Positions 40,620-50,416 are shown, counted from the first letter of the stretch. The stretch: DNA of 64,000 bases from an uncultured Clostridia bacterium (GCA_947628695.1 CANRAV010000008.1:20951-84950); one strand, 5' to 3'. Numbers and translations: made by a program. The notes: generated by a model from the sequence alone, not told the origin.

Positions 40620-40774
40620 ATGCCCTCCGGAAACCAAAAATTTAGTGGTTTTTAGTATTGTATTTTGCAGCAAACTAATGTATAATATGTAATTGACAGT
40701 ATAGCACCTTTTTGCGAAGCTGTCAAGCGCTTTGGTTTAAGCGCTAAGCATATTTTTGGATATGGAGGCGTTTT

Positions 40775-43051
40775 ATGAAGAAATTCTTATCATTGCTTTT
40801 GATCTTTACATTATGCCTGGGCGGCTTTACCCTGCGCTCTTTTGCGGAGGAAAGCGGCGACGTCAACACAGCGGCCGATGAATCGACCGGGTCGGGTCCT
40901 TCTTTTAACCTGCCGCCTCAGCCGGGCAGCACAAGCGAAGGGACGGAGCCGTCGGAAGAGCCTTCGGAGCCGGATGATACGCCTTCCGCAGAGAGCTCGG
41001 AAGATGTACCGGGCGACGTATCGGCCGAAGAGCCTTCGGAGGCGGAGCCTTCCTTAGACGAAACCTCGGACGAATCGTCAATCGCGGCGGAGACCTCCGA
41101 CGAGACAACCGAGGACGAGTCGTCAAATGCGGAGGAAACCTCCGGCGAGACCTCCGACGAGACTACGGAGGACACGTCGGGTGAGCACTGCGCCGTCAGC
41201 GTAAAAAAGACGGGCAGCGGGCAGGTGACCTATGACAGCGACGTGAAGTACGCCGTAGGCGACACGCTTACCCTGACCCTTGATCCTACGGACGGCATGG
41301 GCGTAAAGTCCGTTGCCGTAAACGGCGAGGCTGTAGACGTGCCGTTTGTCAAAGCGGGCGAGAGCATCCCTCTTGACATCACCGTTGAGGGCGACACGGA
41401 GATAGAGGTGGAGTTTGCAGAGGCGATACGCGTAATCGTGGCCTGGGGGCTTGGCGGTACCGTTACGGCAAACGGCAAAGAGATACCCAACAACGCGGGC
41501 TTTATGGTTATAAGGGGCAGCGACCTTTCGCTGCGCATAATGACTAACGCCAACCAGGCGATAGACACGGTTACAAACTACAGCGCCGACATTACGCAAA
41601 GCATTCGCGGCGGCATCTATGAGATAAAAGACATACAAGACGGTTATTATATCAGCGTGAATTTCCGCGAGACCGGGAGCACCGAGGTCAACAAGTACAC
41701 CATAACCGTTAATGCAGAAGGCGGCGGCACCGTCAGCCCCTCCGGCCGCGTCAGCGTGGAGCAGGGCTCGCAGCTTGTGCTGGAGCTTACCCCTGACGAG
41801 GGCTTCAGGGCGGACAGCGTGACATATCGCGGCAAGACGGAGAAGCTTACGGGCAACACCTACACCGTGAAAGAGGTATACGAGGACGCAACGGTTACGG
41901 TTCGCTTCGTTTCCTCCGAAACGCCTGACGAAAGCTCTTCGGTGACGTCATCCGCCCCCGAAAGCAGCGAGGAGCCCGAGCGTCCCACCGGCGGCGGGCT
42001 TACGCGTGAGGATCTTGAAAAGCTTGTTTCCGGTGACGAGCTTAGGGTGGATCTTTCCTCTCAAAGCATTATGACAAAGGACGCGCTTGAATACATCAAC
42101 ACTGTTGTCAAGGAAGGCAAGAGCGTTTTCATAGGCGTGTCCGGCAAATATTGGTGGACCCTTCCGGCCGGCGCGGCGTTCTCAACCGCCGCAGTTACGG
42201 ATGACGGGGTCAACCTTGGCGTGATGCTCAACGACGGCGAGGACAGCGACGAGATGAACCGCCTTGTAAAGCTGTCTTTAAGCGCGGGAACGTACGACTT
42301 TTCAGGCAGCGTCACCGTTGAAAGGCTTTCTTCCGCAGCCTTCCCGGCAGGCACCAAAATAAAGGTTTATATGGGCGACTCCTTCGAGCCCGGCGACACG
42401 GTGGAGTGGCTGCGTTACGACACCGTGGCGAAGAGCTTTGCACCTATGAACGGTGCAGACGGGCTGCTTGCGGTTGTCGACCGTGACAGGTCCGTGTCGC
42501 TTGAGATGCCCGAAATGAAAGGTATGCTTGTGAAGTACACCGGCGACAGCCGCAGGATAGACCTCAGCTGGGACGGCGCGCAGTGCGGCCTTTCCGTACC
42601 GGGCGACGCAAGCGTCGGCGACGACGGCATAAGCAGCATGTCGATAGTCTGGAAGGACGGCTTTGACCTTAAGCTTGACGTCGACGTCAAGGACGGCTTT
42701 GAGGTTAAAAGCATAAGCTCCGACAAGCTGCAGCTTAAGCTTTCCGCAGGCGGCAAGGACGTTACGGAAAACGGCGCAAACGGCGCGATAGGCAAGGTGA
42801 CCGTAACCGCAGCGGCTCCCTTCCAAAACGGCGCTGTAAGCATAACGACCGGCGAAGAAACCGGCGGAAGCACCAAGGCGTCCGCTGCGGTTCCCTGGGA
42901 CATTATAGTGCTTGTGGCGGTTATTGTCGTGGCGGTTGTCGCAGGCGGCATAGTGTTTGTGGTAAAGTGGCGTCAAAGCGGTGACGACGATGACGATGAC
43001 GACTACGAGGACGACACCGACGACGACTCTGACGCGGAGGACGCCGAATAA
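40775..43051 (+). CDS. Surface protein: signal peptide, Ser/Glu/Thr-rich linker, repeat domains, TM anchor, acidic tail
   Basis: Two YTITVNAEGGGTVSPSG-type repeat domains, TM IIVLVAVIVVAVVAGGIVFVV and DDDDDDYEDDTDDDSDAED tail. Confidence 0.72.
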   Translation: MKKFLSLLLIFTLCLGGFTLRSFAEESGDVNTAADESTGSGPSFNLPPQPGSTSEGTEPSEEPSEPDDTPSAESSEDVPGDVSAEEPSEAEPSLDETSDESSIAAETSDETTEDESSNAEETSGETSDETTEDTSGEHCAVSVKKTGSGQVTYDSDVKYAVGDTLTLTLDPTDGMGVKSVAVNGEAVDVPFVKAGESIPLDITVEGDTEIEVEFAEAIRVIVAWGLGGTVTANGKEIPNNAGFMVIRGSDLSLRIMTNANQAIDTVTNYSADITQSIRGGIYEIKDIQDGYYISVNFRETGSTEVNKYTITVNAEGGGTVSPSGRVSVEQGSQLVLELTPDEGFRADSVTYRGKTEKLTGNTYTVKEVYEDATVTVRFVSSETPDESSSVTSSAPESSEEPERPTGGGLTREDLEKLVSGDELRVDLSSQSIMTKDALEYINTVVKEGKSVFIGVSGKYWWTLPAGAAFSTAAVTDDGVNLGVMLNDGEDSDEMNRLVKLSLSAGTYDFSGSVTVERLSSAAFPAGTKIKVYMGDSFEPGDTVEWLRYDTVAKSFAPMNGADGLLAVVDRDRSVSLEMPEMKGMLVKYTGDSRRIDLSWDGAQCGLSVPGDASVGDDGISSMSIVWKDGFDLKLDVDVKDGFEVKSISSDKLQLKLSAGGKDVTENGANGAIGKVTVTAAAPFQNGAVSITTGEETGGSTKASAAVPWDIIVLVAVIVVAVVAGGIVFVVKWRQSGDDDDDDDYEDDTDDDSDAEDAE

Positions 43052-43063
43052 GGCGTGACCCTT

Positions 43064-44026
43064 ATGAAATACGACGTTACGGCGCTTGGAGAGGCGCTTA
43101 TAGACTTTACCGAGGAGGGACGGACGGAAGGCGGTTTTCCGCTTTTCGCCGCCAACCCCGGCGGCGCGCCGTGCAACGTTTTGTCCATGCTGAAAAGGCT
43201 GGGGCACAGCGCCGCGTTTATCGGCAAGGTGGGGAGGGACATGTTCGGCACCCTCCTTGTAAGCGCGCTTGAGGGCGCGGGTATCTGCACGCGCGGTGCG
43301 GTAAGCGACCCATCCGTAAACACGACCCTTGCCTTTGTCGGCACGGACTCCGTGGGCGAACGCAGCTTTTCCTTCTACCGCGAAAACGGCGCGGACGCCA
43401 TGCTTGCGCCCGAGGACGTCGACTTAGGGCTTGTGGAGGACGCGCGCGTCTTCCACTTCGGCACCCTGTCGCTTACGCACCCCTCCTGCCGCGCGGCGAC
43501 GGAGAGGGCGCTTTCCGCCGCAAAGGCTTCTGGCACGCTTGTGTCGCTTGACCCGAACATACGCCTGCCGCTTTGGGAAAGTGCGGAGGCAGCCAAGGAG
43601 GGTGCACTCTTCGCGCTTGACTTTTGCGACATACTTAAAATATCGGATGACGAGCTTCGCTTTGTCACCGGGGAAGGGGAGGTTTCCGCAGGGGCCTCCT
43701 CTCTGCTTTCGCGGTATCCGGGGATAAAGCTTCTCACCGTCACCTGCGGGAAAGACGGCGCGTACGCCTTCTGCGGCGGGGAAAGCGCCTTCTGCCCCGC
43801 CTTCGACTGCGGGAAGACGGTGGACACCACAGGCGCAGGCGACACCTTCTGCGCCTGCGTACTGTCCTACGTCTTAAAAAACGGCGTCTGCGGCCACGGG
43901 GAGGCTGCACTTTACGGCATGCTTCGCTTCGCATCCGCCGCCGCAGGACTTGTGACGACAAAAAAAGGGGCGTTTGCCTCCATGCCGTCTGCGGCGGAGG
44001 TAAACGCCCTTATTACAAAAGCTTAA
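43064..44026 (+). CDS. PfkB-family carbohydrate kinase (fructokinase-like)
   Basis: GGAPCNVLSMLKRLG, LDPNIRLPLW and DTTGAGDTFCA. Confidence 0.88.
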   Translation: MKYDVTALGEALIDFTEEGRTEGGFPLFAANPGGAPCNVLSMLKRLGHSAAFIGKVGRDMFGTLLVSALEGAGICTRGAVSDPSVNTTLAFVGTDSVGERSFSFYRENGADAMLAPEDVDLGLVEDARVFHFGTLSLTHPSCRAATERALSAAKASGTLVSLDPNIRLPLWESAEAAKEGALFALDFCDILKISDDELRFVTGEGEVSAGASSLLSRYPGIKLLTVTCGKDGAYAFCGGESAFCPAFDCGKTVDTTGAGDTFCACVLSYVLKNGVCGHGEAALYGMLRFASAAAGLVTTKKGAFASMPSAAEVNALITKA

Positions 44027-44031
44027 GCCCT

Positions 44032-45234
44032 TTACTTTACCAAAGCCAAAGTGTCGCGAGCTATGACAAGCTCCTCGTCGGTGGGTATCACAAATACGCG
44101 CACCCTGCTTCCGTCCGCCGATATGTCGGCAGGAGCGGGGAGCTTTTTTGCCATGCGGTTCTTCTCCGCGTCCACCTTTATGCCGAGGTAGTCAAGCCCT
44201 TCGAGCGAGTCAAAGCGCACATGCTCGTCGTTCTCGCCTATGCCGGCGGTGAAGACCACGGCGTCAACGCCGTTCATTGCGGCGGTGTACGCGCCGATGA
44301 ACTTCTTTATCTGGTAAACGAGTATGCCGTATGCAAGGGCTGCGTCCTTGTTGCCCTCGTCTATCGCCTTGTGTATGTCGCGTAGGTCGCTTGAAACGCC
44401 GGAAACGCCGAGGATGCCGCAGTTCTTGTTCATCCAGTTGCCTATCTCGTCAACCGATATGCCCTCCTTCTGCATCACGTAGGGGACAACCGCGGGGTCG
44501 ATGCCGCCGCAGCGCGAGCCCATGATTATGCCGTCAAGCGGGGTAAAGCCCATGCTTGTGTCGACTACCTTACCGCCCTTTACGGCGCTTATGGAGGAGC
44601 CGTTGCCGAGGTGGCAGGTGATTATCTTTGTCTCCTCTGCCGGCTTGTTTAAATATTTAAGGCATTCCTGCGTCACGTATCTGTGGGAGGTGCCGTGCGC
44701 GCCGTAGCGCTTTATGTTGTGCTTCCTTGCGACGTTTATGTCGATGGGGAAGGTAGAGGCGTACTCCGGTATGGTAGAGTGGAACGACGTGTCTATCACC
44801 AGCACCATGGGCGTGTCGGGCATAACGCTTTTGCAGCCCTTGATGCCCTGAAGGTGCGGGATGGTGTGCAGCGGCGCAAGGTCAACGCAGCGCTCTAAGG
44901 CCTCTATCGCCTCGTCGGTGACAAGCGTAGGCTTTGTAAGCCAGGGACCGCCCTGAACCACGCGGTGACCTATCGCGGATATCTGCCCCATGTCGGTAAG
45001 CACGCCGTGCTTCTTGTCCAAAATGGCGTCTATCATGGCACGTGTCGCCTCGTTGTGCGTGGGCATTGCAAGCTCTGCCCTGTACTGCACGCCGTCGGCA
45101 AGCCGCGTGTGCGTGATCCTGCCGTCAATGCCTATCCTCTCGCAAATTCCCTTTGCCAAAACCTGCTCGTTGTCCATATCGAAAAGCTGATATTTAAGAG
45201 ACGAGCTGCCTGCGTTTACAACAAGTATAAACAT
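44032..45234 (-). CDS. ackA: Acetate kinase
   Basis: ILVVNAGSSSLKYQLFD, GAHGTSHRYV, ITCHLGNGSSI and FTAGIGENDEHVR. Confidence 0.95.
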   Translation of the reverse strand: MFILVVNAGSSSLKYQLFDMDNEQVLAKGICERIGIDGRITHTRLADGVQYRAELAMPTHNEATRAMIDAILDKKHGVLTDMGQISAIGHRVVQGGPWLTKPTLVTDEAIEALERCVDLAPLHTIPHLQGIKGCKSVMPDTPMVLVIDTSFHSTIPEYASTFPIDINVARKHNIKRYGAHGTSHRYVTQECLKYLNKPAEETKIITCHLGNGSSISAVKGGKVVDTSMGFTPLDGIIMGSRCGGIDPAVVPYVMQKEGISVDEIGNWMNKNCGILGVSGVSSDLRDIHKAIDEGNKDAALAYGILVYQIKKFIGAYTAAMNGVDAVVFTAGIGENDEHVRFDSLEGLDYLGIKVDAEKNRMAKKLPAPADISADGSRVRVFVIPTDEELVIARDTLALVK

Positions 45235-45316
45235 AAACATTCTCCTTAATAAGATATTCAAACAAGAACATTATACTTCCAAATTTCAAATAATGCAATA
45301 GAAAAGGCTGAAAGTT

Positions 45317-46435
45317 ATGGAAAAAACCTTTCGCACTGCCGCAATTATTTGCGAGTACAACCCCTTCCACTACGGGCACATGCACCAGATAAAGGTCGTA
45401 AAGGAAAGCGCCGGCCTTGTCGTCGGCATTATGAGCGGCGACTTCGTCCAGAGGGGCGACGTCGCAGTCGCCGGCAAGTACAGCCGTGCAGCCGCAGCCG
45501 TGGACGGCGGGATGGATCTCGTCTTGGAGCTGCCCTTCCCCTACTGCCTCGCCTCCGCGTCCGACTTCGCCGCAGCAGGCGTGCGCCTTGCCGCCGCAGT
45601 GGGTGCCGACGCGCTCGCCTTCGGCTGTGAAGACCCTGCCGAATCCTTGCTCCCCATAGCGCATTCACTTGCGGACGGCACGCTTAAGACCCGTGCCCCC
45701 GCCCTTATCGCCGCCGATAAGACGCTTTCCTACCCCCGCGCGCTGCAGGCAGCCGCCGCCGAGCAATGCGGCGCCGCTTCCGCCGCCGCAATGCAAAAGC
45801 CCAACAACATCCTCGCTTGCGAGTACCTGGCCGCCATAGAAAGCGAACACCTCCCCCTGCAGCCCATCTTCGTAAAGCGCGACGGCCGCTATCGCTCCTC
45901 CTCCGACATACGAAGCCGCAAAAACATGCGTCCCGCGCTGCCGTTCCCCGCGCACTTTGCGGAGCGCCGCAGCCTCCGATACGCCGAGCGCGCAGTCCTC
46001 TACGCGCTGCGCACCTCGACAGACGGCGTCTTCTACGGCGTGGACGCCTCCCTCGCCGCAAGGATAAAAGCCGCTGCCTGCGCCTCTGCCACGCTTGACG
46101 AGCTCGTCGGGCGCGTCACCTGCAAGCAGTACACCGCCGCGCGCGTGCGCCGCGCCGCGCTTGCCGTTTGGCTTAAAATAAGCGCCGACGCCGTAAAAGC
46201 GCCGCCCTGCTTTACAAACCTGCTTGCCGCAAACAAGCGCGGGCTTGCCTTCCTGCGCAGTCGCAGCGGCGCGCATTCGCTCCCCGTCATAACCAAACCC
46301 GCCGACTACAAAAACCGACCCGGCATCGCGCCTGTCTACGAGGCCGCCGTCGCCGCCGCCGAGTGCGCCGCCCTCTGCTGCCCCGTCCTTCCCCCCTACG
46401 GCTCACCGTTTAGGGGAAGGCCATATATTGTTTGA
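45317..46435 (+). CDS. tmcAL: tRNA(Met) cytidine acetate ligase (TmcAL/YlbM)
   Basis: AAIICEYNPFHYGHMHQIK and VGIMSGDFVQRGDVAVAGKYSRA. Confidence 0.88.
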   Translation: MEKTFRTAAIICEYNPFHYGHMHQIKVVKESAGLVVGIMSGDFVQRGDVAVAGKYSRAAAAVDGGMDLVLELPFPYCLASASDFAAAGVRLAAAVGADALAFGCEDPAESLLPIAHSLADGTLKTRAPALIAADKTLSYPRALQAAAAEQCGAASAAAMQKPNNILACEYLAAIESEHLPLQPIFVKRDGRYRSSSDIRSRKNMRPALPFPAHFAERRSLRYAERAVLYALRTSTDGVFYGVDASLAARIKAAACASATLDELVGRVTCKQYTAARVRRAALAVWLKISADAVKAPPCFTNLLAANKRGLAFLRSRSGAHSLPVITKPADYKNRPGIAPVYEAAVAAAECAALCCPVLPPYGSPFRGRPYIV

Positions 46436-46456
46436 TTTTTTTGGTTTTGTTTTTGT

Positions 46457-46645
46457 GGACGGGCTTTTCGCCCGTCCTTGGTTTTTATTATGAAGGGACT
46501 CGGTCCCTTCATGGCTGTTTTGGGTTAAGTTTACAGAAAAACACAGCTTTTTAGAGCCAAAGGGTTGGCACCCTTTGGAATCCCGAGCCGGCAACGCAGG
46601 CAGCGCTTTCACTGTGTTTAGGTCGGCTGCACGTATAAACGCAGG
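46457..46645. repeat. Family B repeat, copy B5 (reverse, terminal hairpin swapped)
   Basis: GAAGGGACTCGGTCCCTTC and CCAAAGGGTTGGCACCCTTTGG retained; gene-proximal hairpin is GGACGGGCTTTTCGCCCGTCC. Confidence 0.78.
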
Positions 46646-46662
46646 TGCGGCAAAAATTTTTG

Positions 46663-46691
46663 TTGACAAATACGCATTAAAGGCGTATAAC
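46663..46691 (+). promoter_or_regulatory. Promoter-operator of solitary hicB
   Basis: TTGACA-17 bp-TATAAC; ATACGC-ATTAAAG-GCGTAT (46670-46688). Confidence 0.7.
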
Positions 46692-46714
46692 AATAAACGT
46701 AGGAGGGGAGGAAC

Positions 46715-47107
46715 ATGAAAAATTCATATCCTATCGTTTTAACGCCTGAGAAAAAGGGCTTTACCGTCTATATCCCCGACTTTGACATAAACACGGAGGG
46801 CGACGATATGACGGAGGCTATAGAAATGGCACGCGACGCCATAGGACTTATGGGCATTGATATTGAGGACGACGGAAACGCTCTGCCAAATCCGCGGGCA
46901 CTTCGGGACGTGCAGGCGGCAGAGGGCGCTGTCGTCTCTCTCGTGGATGTCGACTTTGCGGAATATCGCCGCAAAAATGAAATGAGAACTGTCAAGAAAA
47001 ATTGCACCCTGCCCGGCTGGCTTTGCTATGAGGCCGAAAAAGCAAATATAAACTTCTCACAGGCTTTGCAAGCCGCACTAAAGCGCGAGCTTCACATAAC
47101 AGACTGA
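46715..47107 (+). CDS. Solitary HicB-like antitoxin
   Basis: MKNSYPIVL..GFTVYIPDFDINTEGDDMTEAIEMARDAIGLMGIDIEDDG, close paralogue of 4864-5256; no hicA between promoter and ATG. Confidence 0.82.
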   Translation: MKNSYPIVLTPEKKGFTVYIPDFDINTEGDDMTEAIEMARDAIGLMGIDIEDDGNALPNPRALRDVQAAEGAVVSLVDVDFAEYRRKNEMRTVKKNCTLPGWLCYEAEKANINFSQALQAALKRELHITD

Positions 47108-47193
47108 TAACGGTGTACAGGCTGACTGCTCGCATGTGACGCCGGATAACACAAAAATCGCCGCGCAGTTTTTCTTGCGCGGCGACATTTCTA

Positions 47194-47221
47194 TTGACAA
47201 AATTCGCTAAAAGCGTATAAT
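47194..47221 (+). promoter_or_regulatory. Promoter of toxin 2
   Basis: TTGACA-16 bp-TATAAT. Confidence 0.68.
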
Positions 47222-47299
47222 ATTTTCGAAGGGCGTTATAGCCATAACGGTAGGCGGTTGGCTCCTCCTTTCTCGCTTTCTAAGCGAGGGGAAGGAGGG

Positions 47300-47404
47300 A
47301 TGCCGATGTTTTTTGATTCATTTGAATCGATTTTCGTGCTTATAAGCATGATATGCGACCTTATACAATTGGTCGTTACAATCGTAAAAATGCGCAAAAA
47401 ATGA
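47300..47404 (+). CDS. Putative type I (holin-like) toxin peptide, 34 aa, not in ORF track
   Basis: MPMFFDSFESIFVLISMICDLIQLVVTIVKMRKK*; SD GGAAGGAGGG lies in stem CCTCCTTTCTCGCTT/AAGCGAGGGGAAGGAGG; stop next to GACCGCC terminator stem. Confidence 0.72.
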   Translation: MPMFFDSFESIFVLISMICDLIQLVVTIVKMRKK

Positions 47405-47497
47405 CCGCCACTGGACTCAACAGCGGCGGTCGCCTGCTCTTTTGAGTAGGTAGCGTCTAAATTTGGGGCCAACCGCTTATCGGCGGCGCCCTTTACT
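47396..47497 (-). ncRNA. Putative type I antitoxin antisense RNA, cassette 2
   Basis: Minus promoter TTGACA-17-TATAAT (47504-47532); terminator GACCGCCGCTGTTGAGTCCAGTGGCGGTC-ATTTTTT. Confidence 0.7.
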
Positions 47498-47562
47498 GTT
47501 TGTATTATATACCTAACAAGAGAATTTGTCAAGTGTTTTTACAAAAATGCCTCGTCACAAAA

Positions 47563-47805
47563 CCGCGAGCGAAGCGAGCATACAATCAAACTTGAATTTT
47601 CCGCGGGCATGTACCGCGGAAAATTCTCCTTGGATTCCCGCGAGTGCCTACCCCCACCCTCGCGGGGTGGGGGCAGGCGCGAGACGCGAGTGAACGGGAA
47701 TCTATAATAAACCGAAGGCTCTTGAGAAAGCCGCGCTTTCTCAAGAGCCAACCTTTTAGTCTTAACAGGGGCCCCCGTAAAGCCGTAAGGCTTTATGGGG
47801 AATTT
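47563..47805. repeat. Family A repeat, copy A3 (reverse)
   Basis: GCGAGCGAAGCGAGC, AATTTTCCGCGG..CCGCGGAAAATT, GGCTCTTGAGAAAG hairpin, CCCCCGTAAAGCC..GGCTTTATGGGG. Confidence 0.84.
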
Positions 47806-48519
47806 TTATGTCCATCCGCCGTTAACATCCACTGTCGCTCCTGTGATGTACGAAGCCGCGTCCGACGCCAAAAACCACGCCGCCTCCGCCACGTCGCGAG
47901 GCGTGCCGAGCCGCTCCATCGGTATTTCGTCCACTATAGCGGAGATGTCCTCCGCAGAGAGGCTTGCGTTCATATCCGTGTCAATAATCCCGGGGGCGAT
48001 GCAGTTGACGCGCACGCCGCAGAAGCCCGCCTCCTTGGCAAGCGCCTTGGTAAGGCCTATGACGGCGGCCTTTGCGGCGGAATAGTCCGCCTCGCAGGAG
48101 GCGCCGACCTCGCCCCAAACGGAGGAGATGTTGATTATGCAGCCGCCCTTGCGGCTTATCATCCCGGGCAGGAAGGCGCGGCAGCAGTTAAGGGTGCCGA
48201 ACAGGTTCACGTCGTACATAGCACGCGCGTCCTCAGGCTTTATGTCCTGAAACAGCCCGAAAAGAGCCCTTCCCGCGTTGTTTATAAGCACGTCGGGGAA
48301 TAGGCCGTCGGCCTCTATGGCGTTTCGCATGGCAAGGACCTGCGCACTGTCGGCAACGTCGGCGCGGTAAAGCGCGCAGCCCGTCTTCTGCCGAAGCGCC
48401 TCTGCCGCCTCTGCGCTTGAATTGTAGTTTGCAAGCACTCTCCAACCGCGTTCGGCAAACAGCGCGGCGCAGCCCGCGCCTATCCCGCGGGAGGCACCTG
48501 TTATCAGAACCGTTTTCAT
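47806..48519 (-). CDS. SDR-family oxidoreductase (3-oxoacyl-ACP reductase-like)
   Basis: TGASRGIGAGCA, NNAGRA, YSAAKAAVIGLTKALAKE. Confidence 0.88.
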   Translation of the reverse strand: MKTVLITGASRGIGAGCAALFAERGWRVLANYNSSAEAAEALRQKTGCALYRADVADSAQVLAMRNAIEADGLFPDVLINNAGRALFGLFQDIKPEDARAMYDVNLFGTLNCCRAFLPGMISRKGGCIINISSVWGEVGASCEADYSAAKAAVIGLTKALAKEAGFCGVRVNCIAPGIIDTDMNASLSAEDISAIVDEIPMERLGTPRDVAEAAWFLASDAASYITGATVDVNGGWT

Positions 48520-50249
48520 ACGCTTACGTCCACAATGACGGGGATGACCATCGGCCTCTTCTTCGTCTTGCCGAACAGCTTTGAAGAGACGGCCTCCTTC
48601 ACCTTCGCCTTAATTGATGCGGCGTCTTTGTTGCCGTGGCCGAAGCACTCGTTCACCGTCTTTTTCACCTGTGCGCGCACGTCCTCCATAAGGCTGTCCT
48701 GCTCGCGCAGGAATATAAAGCCCTTGGAGATGATTTCCACTTCCGAAAGCAGCGCGCGGTAGCCGAGGTCGGCCGCGAAGACGATGATAAGCATACCGTC
48801 CTCCGCAAGCAGGCGGCGCTCCTTAAGCACTGCGTTGCCCACGTCGCCGGTGCCGTTGCCGTCCACGTACACCTGCCCGCTTTGCACCGTCTCGCCGAAC
48901 TTCGCCTTCTTCGCCTCTATTTCAAGCGCGCGTCCCTGCTCCGGTATGAAGATGTTTGCCTCGTCCATGCCAAGCATCGCGGCAAGCTCCGCGTGCCTTC
49001 TAAGGTGCTTGTATTCCCCGTGTACGGGCATAAAATATTCCGGCTTTAAAAGGTTGTGCAGTATCTTCAGCTCTTCGGAGCAGGCGTGGCCGGAGACGTG
49101 AACGTCCGGCTCGTCGTCGCTTATCATGTCCACCCCGCGCTTCAAAAGCTCGTTTACGATGTGGGAAATAAGCTTTTCGTTGCCGGGAATGGGCGACGCG
49201 GAGAGGATGACAAGGTCGCCCTTTCCAAGCTGAACCTGGCTGTGCTCGCCAAGCGCCATGCGGTACAGTGCGCTCATCGGCTCTCCCTGGCTGCCCGTGG
49301 TTATAAGGGTCAGCTGCTCTTTTTTATACCGCTTCATGTCGGAAAGCTCTATAAGAGTGCCCTCCGGGATGTTCATGTAGCCAAGCCGCTCCGCAGCGCG
49401 CATGACGTTTATCATGCTGCGCCCGGTCACGGCAACCTTGCGCCCGTACTTTACCGAGGCGTTTATAATCTGCTGTATCCTGTGTATGTTCGAGGAAAAG
49501 GTCGCTATGACTATGCGCTCGTCGCAATTGCAGAATATGCGGTCGAAAGAAGCGCCGACAATGCGCTCCGACGGGGTAAAGCCTGCGCGCTCTACATTGG
49601 TGCTGTCGCACATGAAAAGGCGCACGCCCTCCTCGCCCAGCTCTGCAAAGCGGTGCAGGTCAATGGGCGCGTCGTCTATCGGGGTGAGGTCTATCTTAAA
49701 GTCGCCGGAATGCACCACCGTCCCCTGCGGGGTCTGCAGCGCTATCGCGACGGAATCCGCAATAGAGTGGTTGACGCGCACAAACTCCGCCGTAAAACAG
49801 CCGACCGTCACGCTTTCTCCTGCCTTAAGCTCTATAAGGCGGGCGGTGTGCGGAAGCCTGTGCTCCTGCAGCTTGTTTTCCAGTATGCCAAGCGTCAGCC
49901 TCGTCGCGTAAACGGGGACATCGAACTGCTTAAGCAGATATGGAACCGCGCCGACGTGATCCTCGTGCCCGTGCGTTATGAACAGCGCCTTAAACTTTTC
50001 GGCATTCTGCTCTAAATAAGCAAAGTCCGGTATGACCAGATCTATGCCCAGCATGTCGTCCTCCGGGAAGGAAACGCCGCAGTCGATGACAACAATGTCG
50101 TCGCCGCACTCTATGGCGGTTATGTTCCTTCCTATGCCGTCCACGCCCCCAAGCGGAATTATCTTAAGCTTTTCCGCACGTGCCTTGGCAGCCGGCGCCT
50201 TCTTCTTAGCCGCCGACTTCTTTTCTTTTGCTTTGGTTGATTTTGCCAT
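48516..50249 (-). CDS. rnj: Ribonuclease J
   Basis: GGVDGIGRNITAIE, THGHEDHVGAVPYLL, HSGDFKIDLTPID and HVSGHACSEELKILHNLLKPEYFMPVHGEYKHL. Confidence 0.93.
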   Translation of the reverse strand: MAKSTKAKEKKSAAKKKAPAAKARAEKLKIIPLGGVDGIGRNITAIECGDDIVVIDCGVSFPEDDMLGIDLVIPDFAYLEQNAEKFKALFITHGHEDHVGAVPYLLKQFDVPVYATRLTLGILENKLQEHRLPHTARLIELKAGESVTVGCFTAEFVRVNHSIADSVAIALQTPQGTVVHSGDFKIDLTPIDDAPIDLHRFAELGEEGVRLFMCDSTNVERAGFTPSERIVGASFDRIFCNCDERIVIATFSSNIHRIQQIINASVKYGRKVAVTGRSMINVMRAAERLGYMNIPEGTLIELSDMKRYKKEQLTLITTGSQGEPMSALYRMALGEHSQVQLGKGDLVILSASPIPGNEKLISHIVNELLKRGVDMISDDEPDVHVSGHACSEELKILHNLLKPEYFMPVHGEYKHLRRHAELAAMLGMDEANIFIPEQGRALEIEAKKAKFGETVQSGQVYVDGNGTGDVGNAVLKERRLLAEDGMLIIVFAADLGYRALLSEVEIISKGFIFLREQDSLMEDVRAQVKKTVNECFGHGNKDAASIKAKVKEAVSSKLFGKTKKRPMVIPVIVDVSV

Positions 50250-50339
50250 AAAATACCAAACGTACGCATTATAAATGCTTACGCCTTCTGTTCTCCTTTG
50301 TTCATTATGTATTTATATAACCCGGGGGACGCAAAAGCT

Positions 50340-50416
50340 TAAGTAATAGGTAACAGGTAATAGTGAATAAGTGCGGAAGAAAAAGCTTCACTCTTCACTA
50401 TTACCTCTTCACTAAG
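50340..50416. repeat. Short element C copy (inverted-repeat hairpin)
   Basis: AAGTAATAGGTAACAGGTAATAGTGAATAAGTGCGG..AAGCTTCACTCTTCACTATTACCTCTTCACT. Confidence 0.55.
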
